DNA from: Nodosilinea sp. LEGE 06152
GTDB lineage: Bacteria > Cyanobacteriota > Cyanobacteriia > Phormidesmidales > Phormidesmidaceae
Direction of reading: 5' to 3'
NCBI RefSeq assembly: GCF_015207525.1
Contig: NZ_JADEWR010000003.1
Location: 248,255 to 312,254, forward strand
DNA length: 64,000 nt
In this document: positions 35,606-44,496 of the stretch, piece by piece
Layout: each line of letters begins with the position of its first letter
Numbering within the stretch: the stretch's first letter is position 1
Position numbers and translations under genes: made by a program
Notes under the pieces: generated by a model
The model's input: the letters and a program-made list of their open reading frames with translations, nothing else
Databases searched by the model: none
Told to the model about the DNA's origin: nothing

Positions 35606-36340
35606 ATGGTGCAGTTGATTGAGAAACGCAACACAAACTACCTACCCCTATTTGTCTTGGGCAGCGTGGGGTTGCAGCTGGTGATGCTGGTGGTCTTGTT
35701 TCTTCAGGCCGGTGCCCTAAGCCGTCTCAGCAGACAGGATGCCCCCACCCTGGTGCAAATGCAGGATGGGCAGGCCATTCGAGTCGGCACCATGGGCTCT
35801 CGGGAGCGCACCCCAGACACGATCCGGCGCTTCGTCAACGACACCCTGGTGCTGATGTTCAACTGGAGCGGCAGCCTGCCTGCGACCACGGCAGAAGAGG
35901 CCAACCAGCTTAGGGCCGACCCTGGCCTACCGATTGAGGTGGAACGGGGCAGACGCAATATTGCCACCGCTAGTTGGCAGGCTAGCTTTGCCTTTTCCGA
36001 AGACTTCCGCCAAGACTTTTTGAAGCGGGTGGCCGAATTGACTCCACCGGGGGTCTTCACCGGTACGAGTCAGGTGGTGATGGTGATCAACCACGTCGGC
36101 AGCCCTGAGGTGGTTGGGGAAGGCCGCTGGAAGGTGGCGGTGGTGGCCCATCTCTATGTCTTTAACGACGCCAATGCCCTGGGCCAAGCCATTCCCTTTA
36201 ACCGGGAGGTGTTTGTCGAGGCCGTCACCGCGCCAGCCGTGCCCGATGGCGATACCCCGCTGGAGCAGGCCATCTACAGCATTCGCCAAACCGGCCTGCA
36301 AATTTATGCCATCCGTGAACTTGAACGGGAGGACTTGTGA
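35606..36340 (+). CDS. VirB8/TraE-like T4SS protein
   Basis: 244 residues: a short N-terminal cytoplasmic piece, one transmembrane helix (LFVLGSVGLQLVMLVVLFLQ), and a periplasmic domain with RFVNDTLVLMFNWS and strand-rich segments as in VirB8/TraE NTF2-like domains. A ribosome binding site AAGGAA lies before the start. It overlaps the VirB10-like gene by 4 bases. This single-pass bitopic protein would link inner-membrane and core complexes. Confidence 0.65.
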   Translation: MVQLIEKRNTNYLPLFVLGSVGLQLVMLVVLFLQAGALSRLSRQDAPTLVQMQDGQAIRVGTMGSRERTPDTIRRFVNDTLVLMFNWSGSLPATTAEEANQLRADPGLPIEVERGRRNIATASWQASFAFSEDFRQDFLKRVAELTPPGVFTGTSQVVMVINHVGSPEVVGEGRWKVAVVAHLYVFNDANALGQAIPFNREVFVEAVTAPAVPDGDTPLEQAIYSIRQTGLQIYAIRELEREDL

Positions 36341-37809
36341 TGACGACACCCAATAATCTGTGGGATGACCAAGAGATGGCTGACCTGGTCGGACTCCACC
36401 TGCCAGAACCTGCCGCAACTGAAGAACAGGCGGCTGATTATCCAGTTGCACCTGCTACCACTCTGGAGACAGAACCCCTTCTGGATGCTGAGGATATTGA
36501 CGGGCAGGCACTAACTTCTCACAAGCCCAAACTATCCCTGGCGGCTAACCCCTTCACAAAGCTGGGTGTTGTCGCGGCTGGGACGGGTCTGGTGATCGGG
36601 GTTTTAGCCGTGTTCACCAGCGGGGTGATGAAGAATGACTCTCCACCGGCTGAAGAGGTGCAAGCCGATTTTCCAGAACCCATGGTCGAGGGAGAGGAGG
36701 TGATTACCACCGATGACCGGGGCCAACTGCTGACCGATTTAGCGATGGGGCGGCAGCAGGCTGAACTGGAGGCCTTGGCCAATGAAGAGCCTACGGCTCA
36801 ACCGGAAGCGCCAACGGCCAGAGAAACCCCTGAATTTTCTCCTGCGCCTCCACCCCCGTCACGACAACCCCAGCCTGTTGCAGCGCGGCCCACCCCGACA
36901 CCGCTGCCGCCTCGACCAGCACCCGTCTCCCCCGCTGTTTCAGCCCGTCCCGTCGCATCCCAACCGATGGCCCAACCTGTCGTTGATCCAACGGAACGAT
37001 GGCTAGCGCTGTCCCATTTGGGGAGTTACGGGCAGAGCAGTTCCTTACCGCAGGAACCCTCTGCACCGCTAGTCCCAGAGGCTCCAACGTCAGTGGCTCA
37101 AGTCAGCACCCTACCCTTACCCCGTGACATCAACCATGCCGAAGAAGCGGCCATTCTCCAGGGCCAGCCAGTGGCATTGCCCCCGACATCGCCTCTGCTG
37201 CTGACTGGAACCCAGGCCCCAGCTGTACTAGAGACGCCGTTGATCTGGGCGGCGGAGACAGACAGCCCTCAGTTTGTGGTGCAGCTGACCGAACCCTTGC
37301 TGACCGCTAATGGAGAGATCGGCTTACCGGCAGAAACTTCGCTGGTGGCACAGGTGACATCGGTAGCGGACAGCGGCCTGGTGCAGCTGGCGGTAGTCTC
37401 GTTCATTCAGGCGGGTCAGGAGATTCCGCTGTCCGCTGGAGCCGTTCAACTGCGAGGGGTAGAGGGCACCCCCCTGATCGCTCAAAAGTACGACGACCCA
37501 GGCATGGACATCGCTCGTATGGATGCCACGATGGCGGCCATGGCCGGGTTATCTCGGGCGGCAGGGTTAGTCAATCGGCCCAAAACCTCCTCGGTCATTA
37601 CTGCTGCCGGAGGTAGCGCGATCACCCAGGACACTGGAGAGCCCAACCTTCTGGCTGGAATTCTCGAAGGCGCGTTTGAACAGCTATCGGGGCAGATGGA
37701 AGCACGCAATCAGGCGGCACTGGATGAAATCTTGAATCGCCCTGTCGTCTGGTATTTGCCAACCGGCACTGAGGTCGAACTGTACGTGAATCAAACTGTG
37801 GCGCTATGA
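36337..37809 (+). CDS. VirB10/TraB/TrbI-like core-complex protein
   Basis: 490 residues: a cytoplasmic N-terminus, one transmembrane helix (KLGVVAAGTGLVIGVLAVFT) near 75, a long Pro-rich periplasmic spacer (about 145-250), and a C-terminal beta-rich domain ending IPLSAGAVQLRGVEGTP and PTGTEVELYVNQTV. This is the VirB10/TrbI plan, a protein that spans both membranes. Neighbouring VirB8- and VirB9-like genes overlap it by 4 bases each, confirming a tightly coupled operon. Confidence 0.75.
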   Translation: MMTTPNNLWDDQEMADLVGLHLPEPAATEEQAADYPVAPATTLETEPLLDAEDIDGQALTSHKPKLSLAANPFTKLGVVAAGTGLVIGVLAVFTSGVMKNDSPPAEEVQADFPEPMVEGEEVITTDDRGQLLTDLAMGRQQAELEALANEEPTAQPEAPTARETPEFSPAPPPPSRQPQPVAARPTPTPLPPRPAPVSPAVSARPVASQPMAQPVVDPTERWLALSHLGSYGQSSSLPQEPSAPLVPEAPTSVAQVSTLPLPRDINHAEEAAILQGQPVALPPTSPLLLTGTQAPAVLETPLIWAAETDSPQFVVQLTEPLLTANGEIGLPAETSLVAQVTSVADSGLVQLAVVSFIQAGQEIPLSAGAVQLRGVEGTPLIAQKYDDPGMDIARMDATMAAMAGLSRAAGLVNRPKTSSVITAAGGSAITQDTGEPNLLAGILEGAFEQLSGQMEARNQAALDEILNRPVVWYLPTGTEVELYVNQTVAL

Positions 37810-38534
37810 AAACACCTTGGACTCCCTGGATTGTGGCCGGGACACTTTCTCTTGCAAGTATCTCATCCCACCCCGCCCAAGCTCAGTCAGCCTATTCCGT
37901 TTCTGCCAGCCATGCCCAAGGATTAACTGGCAGTCAGGCCCCCGTTATTCACCTTCGGCCCGGCTATGGCACCAACCTGAGCTTTATCCCGACGAACGAA
38001 AGCATCGTGCGGGTGTGGATCGATGATCCGTCCCGAGTCGCCCTGGATTTTGATCAGCCGCTTTGCCCCACCGCTGCTGAATCCGGCTGTATCTCGGGTC
38101 GTCCCTCGGTGGTTCATCTGAGACGGATTCAGGGGCTGGCTTTTGAGAATTTGCCCAGGGCCAGCGGCACGCTGCTGACGGTGATCACCGAGACGACTGG
38201 GGGTGATCGCCGCCTCTACGAATTCCGCATCGCCTTCGGTACGGGCGAGCCCGACTACCACACCGTCGTGGTTAACCCCACCTCCCCCATTCATCCGCTG
38301 CTGGGGCCAGGGGATGTGCGCCGAGGGCTTCAGGTAGCTGAATCCAGAGGACTGATCGCTCCCGACCAGGACTTGTGGAACCGGCTACAAACCTTTTTGC
38401 GGCTGGCCCAGGGTGGCTTGGCCGCACCTGCTGCCGCAGCGCAGGCTGGGGTTTCCTCTGAAGTGATCACCCGCCTGGCGCAGTGGGGTGCCAATGCTCG
38501 CGACGACCCGCCTTTGAACTCTACTGCTCTCTAG
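37806..38534 (+). CDS. VirB9/TraK-like outer core protein
   Basis: 242 residues with a signal peptide (cleaved near PAQAQ) and a beta-rich N-terminal domain: VIHLRPGYGTNLSFIPTNES followed by VRVWIDDPSRV, as in TraK/VirB9/secretin-like domains that read host-gene expression of the channel collar. The C-terminal 80 residues are helical. It follows the VirB10-like gene with a 4-base overlap. Order VirB10 then VirB9 is reversed relative to Agrobacterium but known from other systems. Confidence 0.6.
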   Translation: MKTPWTPWIVAGTLSLASISSHPAQAQSAYSVSASHAQGLTGSQAPVIHLRPGYGTNLSFIPTNESIVRVWIDDPSRVALDFDQPLCPTAAESGCISGRPSVVHLRRIQGLAFENLPRASGTLLTVITETTGGDRRLYEFRIAFGTGEPDYHTVVVNPTSPIHPLLGPGDVRRGLQVAESRGLIAPDQDLWNRLQTFLRLAQGGLAAPAAAAQAGVSSEVITRLAQWGANARDDPPLNSTAL

Positions 38535-38556
38535 TTTCTCCACTCAGGTGAAAGCC

Positions 38557-40266
38557 ATGACCTCATACTTGTTTAGGCGCAGGCGGCCATGGCGGCCTGT
38601 GATCGGGATTCTTGTTCTAATTTTGGCGATCGCGCTCCACAGCTGGCGAGTGCAACCGGCCTACTCCAGCCTCCAGCCGGGGTCGCCAGTGCCGGTGATT
38701 CAGGATCAGATCTTAGGCACCAAGCCCGACTGGGTACAGATCACCCTACGCACCCTGCCAGCGGTGCTAGAGTCTGGCTCGTTTGAGGCTCCAGCGGATC
38801 TGATCCGTCTGCTGGGCTACGACCCGTCGCGGGTCTGGCAGGCCGGTCAAACCGCTGATCAGTACATGCAGCTAGGCGATTTTCAGGAGAGCTTTCAGCT
38901 CCAGCAGTTCTCGCTGTACGAGATTGCCGCTGTGGTGGGGCTGGATTGGCCTGCCCTGAGGCTGGCGGATTTTGCCCTGGTGGCCTGGCAAACCCTAGGG
39001 GATTTGGTGCAGGCGCTGCCCGATCTAGCCAACCGTCCGGTGGAGTCCGTGGCCCCGATCGCCGATCTGCTGAAGGGAGAAGTAGACCCGCAAACTGCGA
39101 TCGCCGAGGCGCTCCAAAATCAGGCTCTGGCGTCGCTCAGCCTGGGAGACCTCAACCTGGAGCAGTACGGACTAGCCGATATTCCGGGGTTGATAGAGGC
39201 CCCGCTGGAAAGATTCCGCGACTGGCAGCAGTCCGTCATCGATCAGGTGCCCGGTCTCGCCGATGTCCCCTTCGCCAACTTCCCCAACCCCATCGTGGAG
39301 CAGGGCGTGGTAGTGGGCCAGGTGGATGTGGTGTTTGGCCCGGCGGAGGGCGATCGCACCAACACCATCAGCGGTAGCTATGTGGAAGGGTTCAATGTGC
39401 CCTGTGACGCTGACTGCGCCCACCTGGAAATCGGGCAGCCCACGCTGGTAGAAGGCACCCAGTGGGTCTCGGGCAAGTACCAACAGGTGCGCGGCGGTCG
39501 TGGGGCCTTGGCCGCCGCCAATGGCGGGGTTGAACCCACGGGTCGCCATCCCTTTGGCAATGCGTTCAAGGTGGCGGTGTTAGAGACCGATGAGGCCTCC
39601 GGCACCGCTGAAACCGGGCTGTATTTTCGCATGTGTGTCCGCAACCTGTTTGTGGACTTGGGCTGCACTCCCTATTTCATCGGCCCCATTCCCTGGCTGC
39701 CGGTGCAGGAAGAGGGCATGGTCTTCTTGGGTCAAATCAAGGAAGGTCTTTCGACCACCGATTCAGCCGCCGCCGCTACGGCAAAAGGAATTGACCCGCA
39801 GACCGGCGAACCTAAACCCAACCCAGCCCCTGTCGCCAGAGCTTCAGGCTCTCCAGGGACTGCTACTGGACGATTCATTCACCCCGCACCGGGCTATGGC
39901 GTCACCAGTAGCTTTGGCTATCGCACTCACCCAATTCACGGCGATCGCCGCCTTCATAGCGGCACCGATTTTGGCACTCCCACCGGCACCGTCATTCGAG
40001 CGGCTGACGGCGGGCAGGTCACCTTCGCGGGCATCAGCGGCTCCCTCACCAGCGGCTACGGCAGGCTCGTCATTGTCAATCACGGCAATGGCTTAGAGAG
40101 CTACTACGCCCATCTACAAGGCTTTTTTGTGCAAGCGGGCGACATCATCGCCCAAGGCGATCCGGTTGGTCGTGCCAACAGTACCGGCTGGTCAAAGGGG
40201 CCGCATTTGCACTTTGAGGTGCGTCAGAACGGCCAGCCCCAAAACCCTATGAACTATCTCAGTTGA
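38557..40266 (+). CDS. M23-family peptidoglycan endopeptidase of the conjugation operon
   Basis: 569 residues. An N-terminal signal-anchor (IGILVLILAIALHSW) precedes a 400-residue region of unknown fold, and the C-terminal 130 residues are a LytM/M23 zinc peptidase: SSFGYRTHPIHG, HSGTDFG and GPHLHFEVRQNG supply the zinc ligands and catalytic His. It would open the wall for pilus passage, replacing a VirB1 transglycosylase. ATG 38557 is chosen because AGGTGA lies 6 bases upstream; GTG 38548 is an alternative. Confidence 0.85.
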   Translation: MTSYLFRRRRPWRPVIGILVLILAIALHSWRVQPAYSSLQPGSPVPVIQDQILGTKPDWVQITLRTLPAVLESGSFEAPADLIRLLGYDPSRVWQAGQTADQYMQLGDFQESFQLQQFSLYEIAAVVGLDWPALRLADFALVAWQTLGDLVQALPDLANRPVESVAPIADLLKGEVDPQTAIAEALQNQALASLSLGDLNLEQYGLADIPGLIEAPLERFRDWQQSVIDQVPGLADVPFANFPNPIVEQGVVVGQVDVVFGPAEGDRTNTISGSYVEGFNVPCDADCAHLEIGQPTLVEGTQWVSGKYQQVRGGRGALAAANGGVEPTGRHPFGNAFKVAVLETDEASGTAETGLYFRMCVRNLFVDLGCTPYFIGPIPWLPVQEEGMVFLGQIKEGLSTTDSAAAATAKGIDPQTGEPKPNPAPVARASGSPGTATGRFIHPAPGYGVTSSFGYRTHPIHGDRRLHSGTDFGTPTGTVIRAADGGQVTFAGISGSLTSGYGRLVIVNHGNGLESYYAHLQGFFVQAGDIIAQGDPVGRANSTGWSKGPHLHFEVRQNGQPQNPMNYLS

Positions 40267-40277
40267 GGAGTTTAGCA

Positions 40278-40796
40278 ATGAGACTTAACCGTACTGTCTT
40301 TGCTGGTTTAGCAGGCCTCTGTCTCCTGCTTGTCGGTCTAATCTCTGTCGTGGGCCTCAATCTGGCTCGGGCATCAGACCCCATTCCAGAGGCGGTCTAC
40401 GATTGCCTGCCCCCCCAGACCCAAGCCACCAAACTCTGGGGCCTGGTTGAAGCAGCCTCCGGCAGCTACCTCCTAATCGGGGCTGGTGAAGGCGAGACCT
40501 ACCAGGAAGTGCTGATTTACCTGGATGCTCAATCTGCCTGCCGGTCACTACTACCGGAGGATGACCCGGTGCTGAGTCACTACATTCCCCTGAACTTAGC
40601 CCGCGAGTTAGCCCTTCAGCGCTACACCCAAGTGCTGCAAGAACAGGGCGGACGCGACGCCTATCAGCAGCAGTTGACCGAGTATCTGACGGCAGCCCCT
40701 GAAGGTACCCGCAGTCAGTTTCCTGAGGAATACCTCTGGGCGCTAGAGCAGCTGGGCATTGAACTACCCCCTAATAATTATGAGGTGCTGCGCTGA
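40278..40796 (+). CDS. Hypothetical membrane-anchored/exported protein of the T4SS operon
   Basis: 172 residues with an N-terminal hydrophobic helix (FAGLAGLCLLLVGLISVVGL), probably a signal anchor, and a soluble periplasmic domain containing two Cys (YDCLPP, SACRSL) that may pair. Start ATG 40278 has GAGGAG 7 bases upstream. The stop overlaps the VirD4 start by one base. No family recognised; membership of the conjugation operon suggests an accessory envelope role. Confidence 0.65.
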   Translation: MRLNRTVFAGLAGLCLLLVGLISVVGLNLARASDPIPEAVYDCLPPQTQATKLWGLVEAASGSYLLIGAGEGETYQEVLIYLDAQSACRSLLPEDDPVLSHYIPLNLARELALQRYTQVLQEQGGRDAYQQQLTEYLTAAPEGTRSQFPEEYLWALEQLGIELPPNNYEVLR

Positions 40797-42526
40797 TGCG
40801 TTACTACACCGAAACCCCCTCAATTCTGGGGCAGGTGAATTCCACCTCCACCCAGTCAATTTCTCAGCTGGTGACCTCACTCCAGTCTCGCCAAGGGCTC
40901 ACCTTGCTGGGCTGTGCCGTGCTAATTGCCGCCTTCTCCCTCATGAGCCAAGGCAAGAAAGGTAAGCTCGCCACCAGCCGCTTTGGTGGAAGTCCCGAGA
41001 AATCTGCTGCCCGCAAACGAGCGGTGCGACAGATTCAGGAACGCAAACGCAACGCAGTTTCGCTCTATATCGGCAAGCCTACCCGCAAGCAAGATGCCCG
41101 GTCTCTATACCTGCCCGACCTTCAGCGGGGCATCGCCGTTTGTGGTGGGCCAGGCTCCGGCAAAACCTTCAGCGTCATTGACCCGCTGATTCGCTCCGCT
41201 CTCGACCAGGGTCTACCGGTGGCTATGTACGACTTTAAGTACCCGACCCAAAGTGCTCGCCATGCCGCCTATGCCGCCAAGCTGGGTTACGACGTGCGAG
41301 TGCTGGCCCCCGGCTTTCCCGAGTCTGAGGTGTGCAACCCCATCGACTTCCTCCGCAGCGAGTCCGATGCCGAGATGGCGCGGCAAATCGCCACGGTGCT
41401 GAACAAAAACTTTCGGCTGATGACCCAGAGCAGCGAGGATGGCTTCTTTGCTGCCGCCGGGGACCAACTGACAGAAGCCCTGCTGATGCTCGCTAAGTCC
41501 ACCCCGTACCCCGACATCATGACTGCCCAGGCAGTACTCGGGCTGACCAACCTGGGCAATCGGGTGGCGGCAGCTCAAGGCATGAACAGCTGGATTCGGG
41601 TGTCTTTCAACCAGCTCATCGGGGTCAAGGATGCCGAGAAAACCGCTAGCGGCATCGTGGGCAGCGCCAGCGAGACCTTTACCCGCTTCATGAAAGAAGG
41701 GGTACTGGGGGCCTTCTGCGGCCAAACCTCCATACCCTTAGACCTGACCGGCAAGCAGTTGCTGATTCTGGGGATGGATCGGGAGCGGCGAGACGTAGTG
41801 GGGCCATTGGTAGCCACGGTGCTGCACATGCTGGTCACCCGCAATGTGGCCCAGCGGCGGCAAGATCCGCTGATTGTGGCGATCGACGAACTGCCTACTC
41901 TTTACTTACCCACCCTGGTGCAGTGGCTGAACGAAAACCGGGAAGACGGTCTAGCGGTCATTCTCGGCTTTCAAAACCTGGTGCAGCTGGAGAAAACCTA
42001 CGGTCGTGAACTGGCTCGCGCCATCTTGGGAGCCTGTGCCACCAAGGCGGTCTTCAACCCCCAGGAATACGAAGCGGCCCGCATGTTCTCAGACTTTCTG
42101 GGAGACGAAGAAATCCAGCACAAGCAAAAATCGCGCAATCGGGGCGGTGGCAAATCCAGCACCACCATCTCTGATCAAGAGCGCACCCGCAAGCTGTTTG
42201 AACCCAGCCAGTTTCTCCGCCTACCGCCGGGTAAATGCATCTTGATCAATCCCGGCTTTACCTCCCGTGGGGAAGCCGCCATTCCCATCCAGCAGGCGAT
42301 CAAGATTCCCAAGGCCGATGTTCAAGCCAGCGAGGGCAGCGAAGCTCTGTGGGCCAAAATCCACACTCGCTTGGTGCGCCGCAGCCCTCAGCGGATGCCT
42401 ACTGCCGCTGATTTGGAAAAACGACGACAGATGGTGGAAGCGATGCTGCCGGAGCCCCAGGCCCCGGTCAACTCGGCCTACCCTGACCCCGCTGGCCTCA
42501 TCGATAAATACAGCAGTTTGCTTTAG
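40796..42526 (+). CDS. VirD4/TraG-type coupling ATPase (T4CP)
   Basis: 576 residues. An N-terminal hydrophobic helix (LTLLGCAVLIAAFSLM) anchors it; Walker A is AVCGGPGSGKTFSVIDP near 113-125; VAMYDFKYP and Walker B LIVAIDELPTLYLPTL (about 360) follow; and the C-terminal TRGEAAIP-like region is typical of T4CPs. It docks relaxase-bound DNA to the T4SS. It is shorter than VirD4 of Agrobacterium (656) but has the complete motor. Only one N-terminal membrane helix is clear. Confidence 0.88.
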   Translation: MRYYTETPSILGQVNSTSTQSISQLVTSLQSRQGLTLLGCAVLIAAFSLMSQGKKGKLATSRFGGSPEKSAARKRAVRQIQERKRNAVSLYIGKPTRKQDARSLYLPDLQRGIAVCGGPGSGKTFSVIDPLIRSALDQGLPVAMYDFKYPTQSARHAAYAAKLGYDVRVLAPGFPESEVCNPIDFLRSESDAEMARQIATVLNKNFRLMTQSSEDGFFAAAGDQLTEALLMLAKSTPYPDIMTAQAVLGLTNLGNRVAAAQGMNSWIRVSFNQLIGVKDAEKTASGIVGSASETFTRFMKEGVLGAFCGQTSIPLDLTGKQLLILGMDRERRDVVGPLVATVLHMLVTRNVAQRRQDPLIVAIDELPTLYLPTLVQWLNENREDGLAVILGFQNLVQLEKTYGRELARAILGACATKAVFNPQEYEAARMFSDFLGDEEIQHKQKSRNRGGGKSSTTISDQERTRKLFEPSQFLRLPPGKCILINPGFTSRGEAAIPIQQAIKIPKADVQASEGSEALWAKIHTRLVRRSPQRMPTAADLEKRRQMVEAMLPEPQAPVNSAYPDPAGLIDKYSSLL

Positions 42527-42536
42527 GAGAAACCCG

Positions 42537-42935
42537 ATGACAACAACGATTCAATCCCCCGATCTCATGCTGGCGCAGACCCTGCGGGCAAAGCTGCCCG
42601 TCGATACGGTCACTGCCCTACTGGCTTACCCCAACATCGCCGCTGATCTGGCGTTGGAGCTAGATCAGCCGCCCCTGGGTGCTGACTATGTGCCTCGCGA
42701 GATTGAGTTGCTGTACGACGATGTGACGGTGTTTCACTGGCGGGATGGCCGGATTCAGGCCCAGTGCGCCGATGTGGATATTGACTATACGCCAACCCTG
42801 GTGGAGTGGCTGATCGATGGTGACACCGCCTACTTTTCGGTTCAAGGGCTGGAGGTGATTAACCGCATCACAATCATGCCCCTGATGGAGTTAGAAGGAC
42901 TAGACCCCTTAAAGGAGGAACCATGCAAGCCGTAG
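42537..42935 (+). CDS. Hypothetical protein, paralogous to the gene at 51177
   Basis: 132 residues, start ATG 42537 with AGGAG 7 bases upstream; a longer frame upstream only shadows VirD4. The stretch PLGADYVPREIELLYDD, HWRDGRIQ, PTLVEWLIDGDTAYFSVQ and INRI aligns with the 100-residue protein at 51177 (PLPADYRPQSIVIL, HVEGDEIQ, PDRLEMFWDGVLVYALVN, VNRL). Thus the element keeps two versions of an acidic, strand-rich small protein on either side of its DNA-metabolism block. No known family. Confidence 0.65.
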   Translation: MTTTIQSPDLMLAQTLRAKLPVDTVTALLAYPNIAADLALELDQPPLGADYVPREIELLYDDVTVFHWRDGRIQAQCADVDIDYTPTLVEWLIDGDTAYFSVQGLEVINRITIMPLMELEGLDPLKEEPCKP

Positions 42936-44494
42936 TTAATCCCGGAGAAGCCAAACAAATCGAGCAGGATTATGCTCACACCACCCTGGCCTCTAGCGAA
43001 ATGGCAGCGGCCACGGCTCAATCAACCGCCGAGGCTGTACAGGCCTTTATCCAGATGCTGCGCGAGCGGCTTCAGGCGGCTCGGCAAAAGGAGCAAGACC
43101 CGGAAACTGAAGCACAGGATTCTCAGCCCGAGGATGCCGTGGATCTGCCCCAAGCTGTTGCTGAGCCTATCGAGATCAAGATGGGCCGCGAGATTGTCTA
43201 CCGCGAAGGCTATGTCGATAAAGACCCTATCAACAAGCTCAATGCCAATACGCTAAAGTTGCTCCAGGCCGCAGTAGATGCGCCTCCGCAATCGGGGGCT
43301 GAGGTGACTACCGGGGCCAAAGGGACGATCAATATCAAGGCTGGAGATGAGCTGGTTTACCGGATGAGCAAGGGGGCTGTTGAGACCAACCGGCTGGAGC
43401 CTGACTCGGCTAACCAGGCGGAAGTATCTCATCCTGCTGTCGTCCAAGGGCCAACAGATTCGGCTCCGCAACGGGCAGACGATACTGTGGCCCCAATCCC
43501 ACCGCCTTTGTCCCCGGTCAAAGCGGAAGCAGAACCCGAGATTGCCACAGCCAAGGACATTCCGGCCCTTGTGACGGCTGTAGTGCCAGAGCAACAACCA
43601 TCTGCAAGTCAGCCTGCACCCACCCGAGTTGCAGCTCAGCCTCTGGCTATGGCCTCACCCAAGGTGGTCTCCATCCTCGACGTGATGGAGCGCCAGAACC
43701 AGCAGGTGGTCGAAAAAGCCACCCAGAAATGGATGCAGCAAACCACTCGGGTGATGCAGCGCTCGTCCCAGCAATTGACTGAACGGGTGGTGGCTCTGGC
43801 GGCGAATATCCGCAGTCGGCAGGTCGCCTCTACAGCGGTGGATTTGCTCCAGAAATACGGCACCGCCTATAGCCCTGGTCGAGGCTTCTACGTGGCGGAA
43901 AACTACGTAGTCAGCTCTAAGGGCCGTATGGTCACTGTCTCAGACCGCGACGGTATCGAGTTGATGACGGCTCGCAAAACCCGCTGGGGGCTGGACATCC
44001 TCAAAAACGACATGGTGGCATCACAAGAGGCCGACTTCATGAAAGCCCGCCAGCAGATCCAAATTCAGGGGATTGATGGTCTGTCCCCAGAGCCTCCCAT
44101 GCGGGTACGGCAACTGGGTAACCTCGCGCCAGCCGGGGACATGGGCATCACCCGCGATCTCACTGCCCTGGCCCTAGCGAAAACCGCCCGTAAACTGCTG
44201 GATGTCACTGGCAGCCGCCCCAACGTGCAGGGCAAGCGGGTCTTTCAAGGGGGTAGCCAGTACCGGATTGAGGAGACCCCCAACAGCCTGAAAATTCAAG
44301 CGGGTGAGAGGGGTCAGATTCTCAGCATCGACAACGGCAAAATCAAGTCTGATCTCACGTCTAAGGATGTGGCTTACTTCCGCTTTATTGACCGGGAACT
44401 CAGCCAGGATTTACAGCGGCACCAACCGGCGACAGTGACGCCCCTGAACAGCCAACAACGCAGCCGCGCTGTCGGCATGGCCATGGGTGAGTAG
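42923..44494 (+). CDS. Hypothetical element protein with the shared C-terminal module
   Basis: 523 residues, strong GGAGG site, 13-base overlap with the previous gene. The N-terminus is helical (residues 20-60); two short repeats follow, IEIKMGREIVYREG (83-96) and INIKAGDELVYRMSKG (136-151); then a Pro/Ala-rich linker (160-250), and a helical stretch around MERQNQQVVEKATQKWMQQT. Residues about 418-501 form the module seen also at the ends of the methylase-helicase and prim-pol and in the small protein at 59060: RKLLD, a G-x-Y pattern (FQGGSQYRIEE), LKIQAGERGQILSIDNG, LTSKDVAYFRFIDREL. Function unknown; probably conjugation or DNA processing. Confidence 0.65.
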   Translation: MQAVVNPGEAKQIEQDYAHTTLASSEMAAATAQSTAEAVQAFIQMLRERLQAARQKEQDPETEAQDSQPEDAVDLPQAVAEPIEIKMGREIVYREGYVDKDPINKLNANTLKLLQAAVDAPPQSGAEVTTGAKGTINIKAGDELVYRMSKGAVETNRLEPDSANQAEVSHPAVVQGPTDSAPQRADDTVAPIPPPLSPVKAEAEPEIATAKDIPALVTAVVPEQQPSASQPAPTRVAAQPLAMASPKVVSILDVMERQNQQVVEKATQKWMQQTTRVMQRSSQQLTERVVALAANIRSRQVASTAVDLLQKYGTAYSPGRGFYVAENYVVSSKGRMVTVSDRDGIELMTARKTRWGLDILKNDMVASQEADFMKARQQIQIQGIDGLSPEPPMRVRQLGNLAPAGDMGITRDLTALALAKTARKLLDVTGSRPNVQGKRVFQGGSQYRIEETPNSLKIQAGERGQILSIDNGKIKSDLTSKDVAYFRFIDRELSQDLQRHQPATVTPLNSQQRSRAVGMAMGE

Positions 44495-44496
44495 GA

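Noticed and set aside
42267..42536. 222-codon frame beginning inside the VirD4 gene
   Set aside because: The part before ATG 42537 is a shadow of VirD4; the real start has AGGAG.
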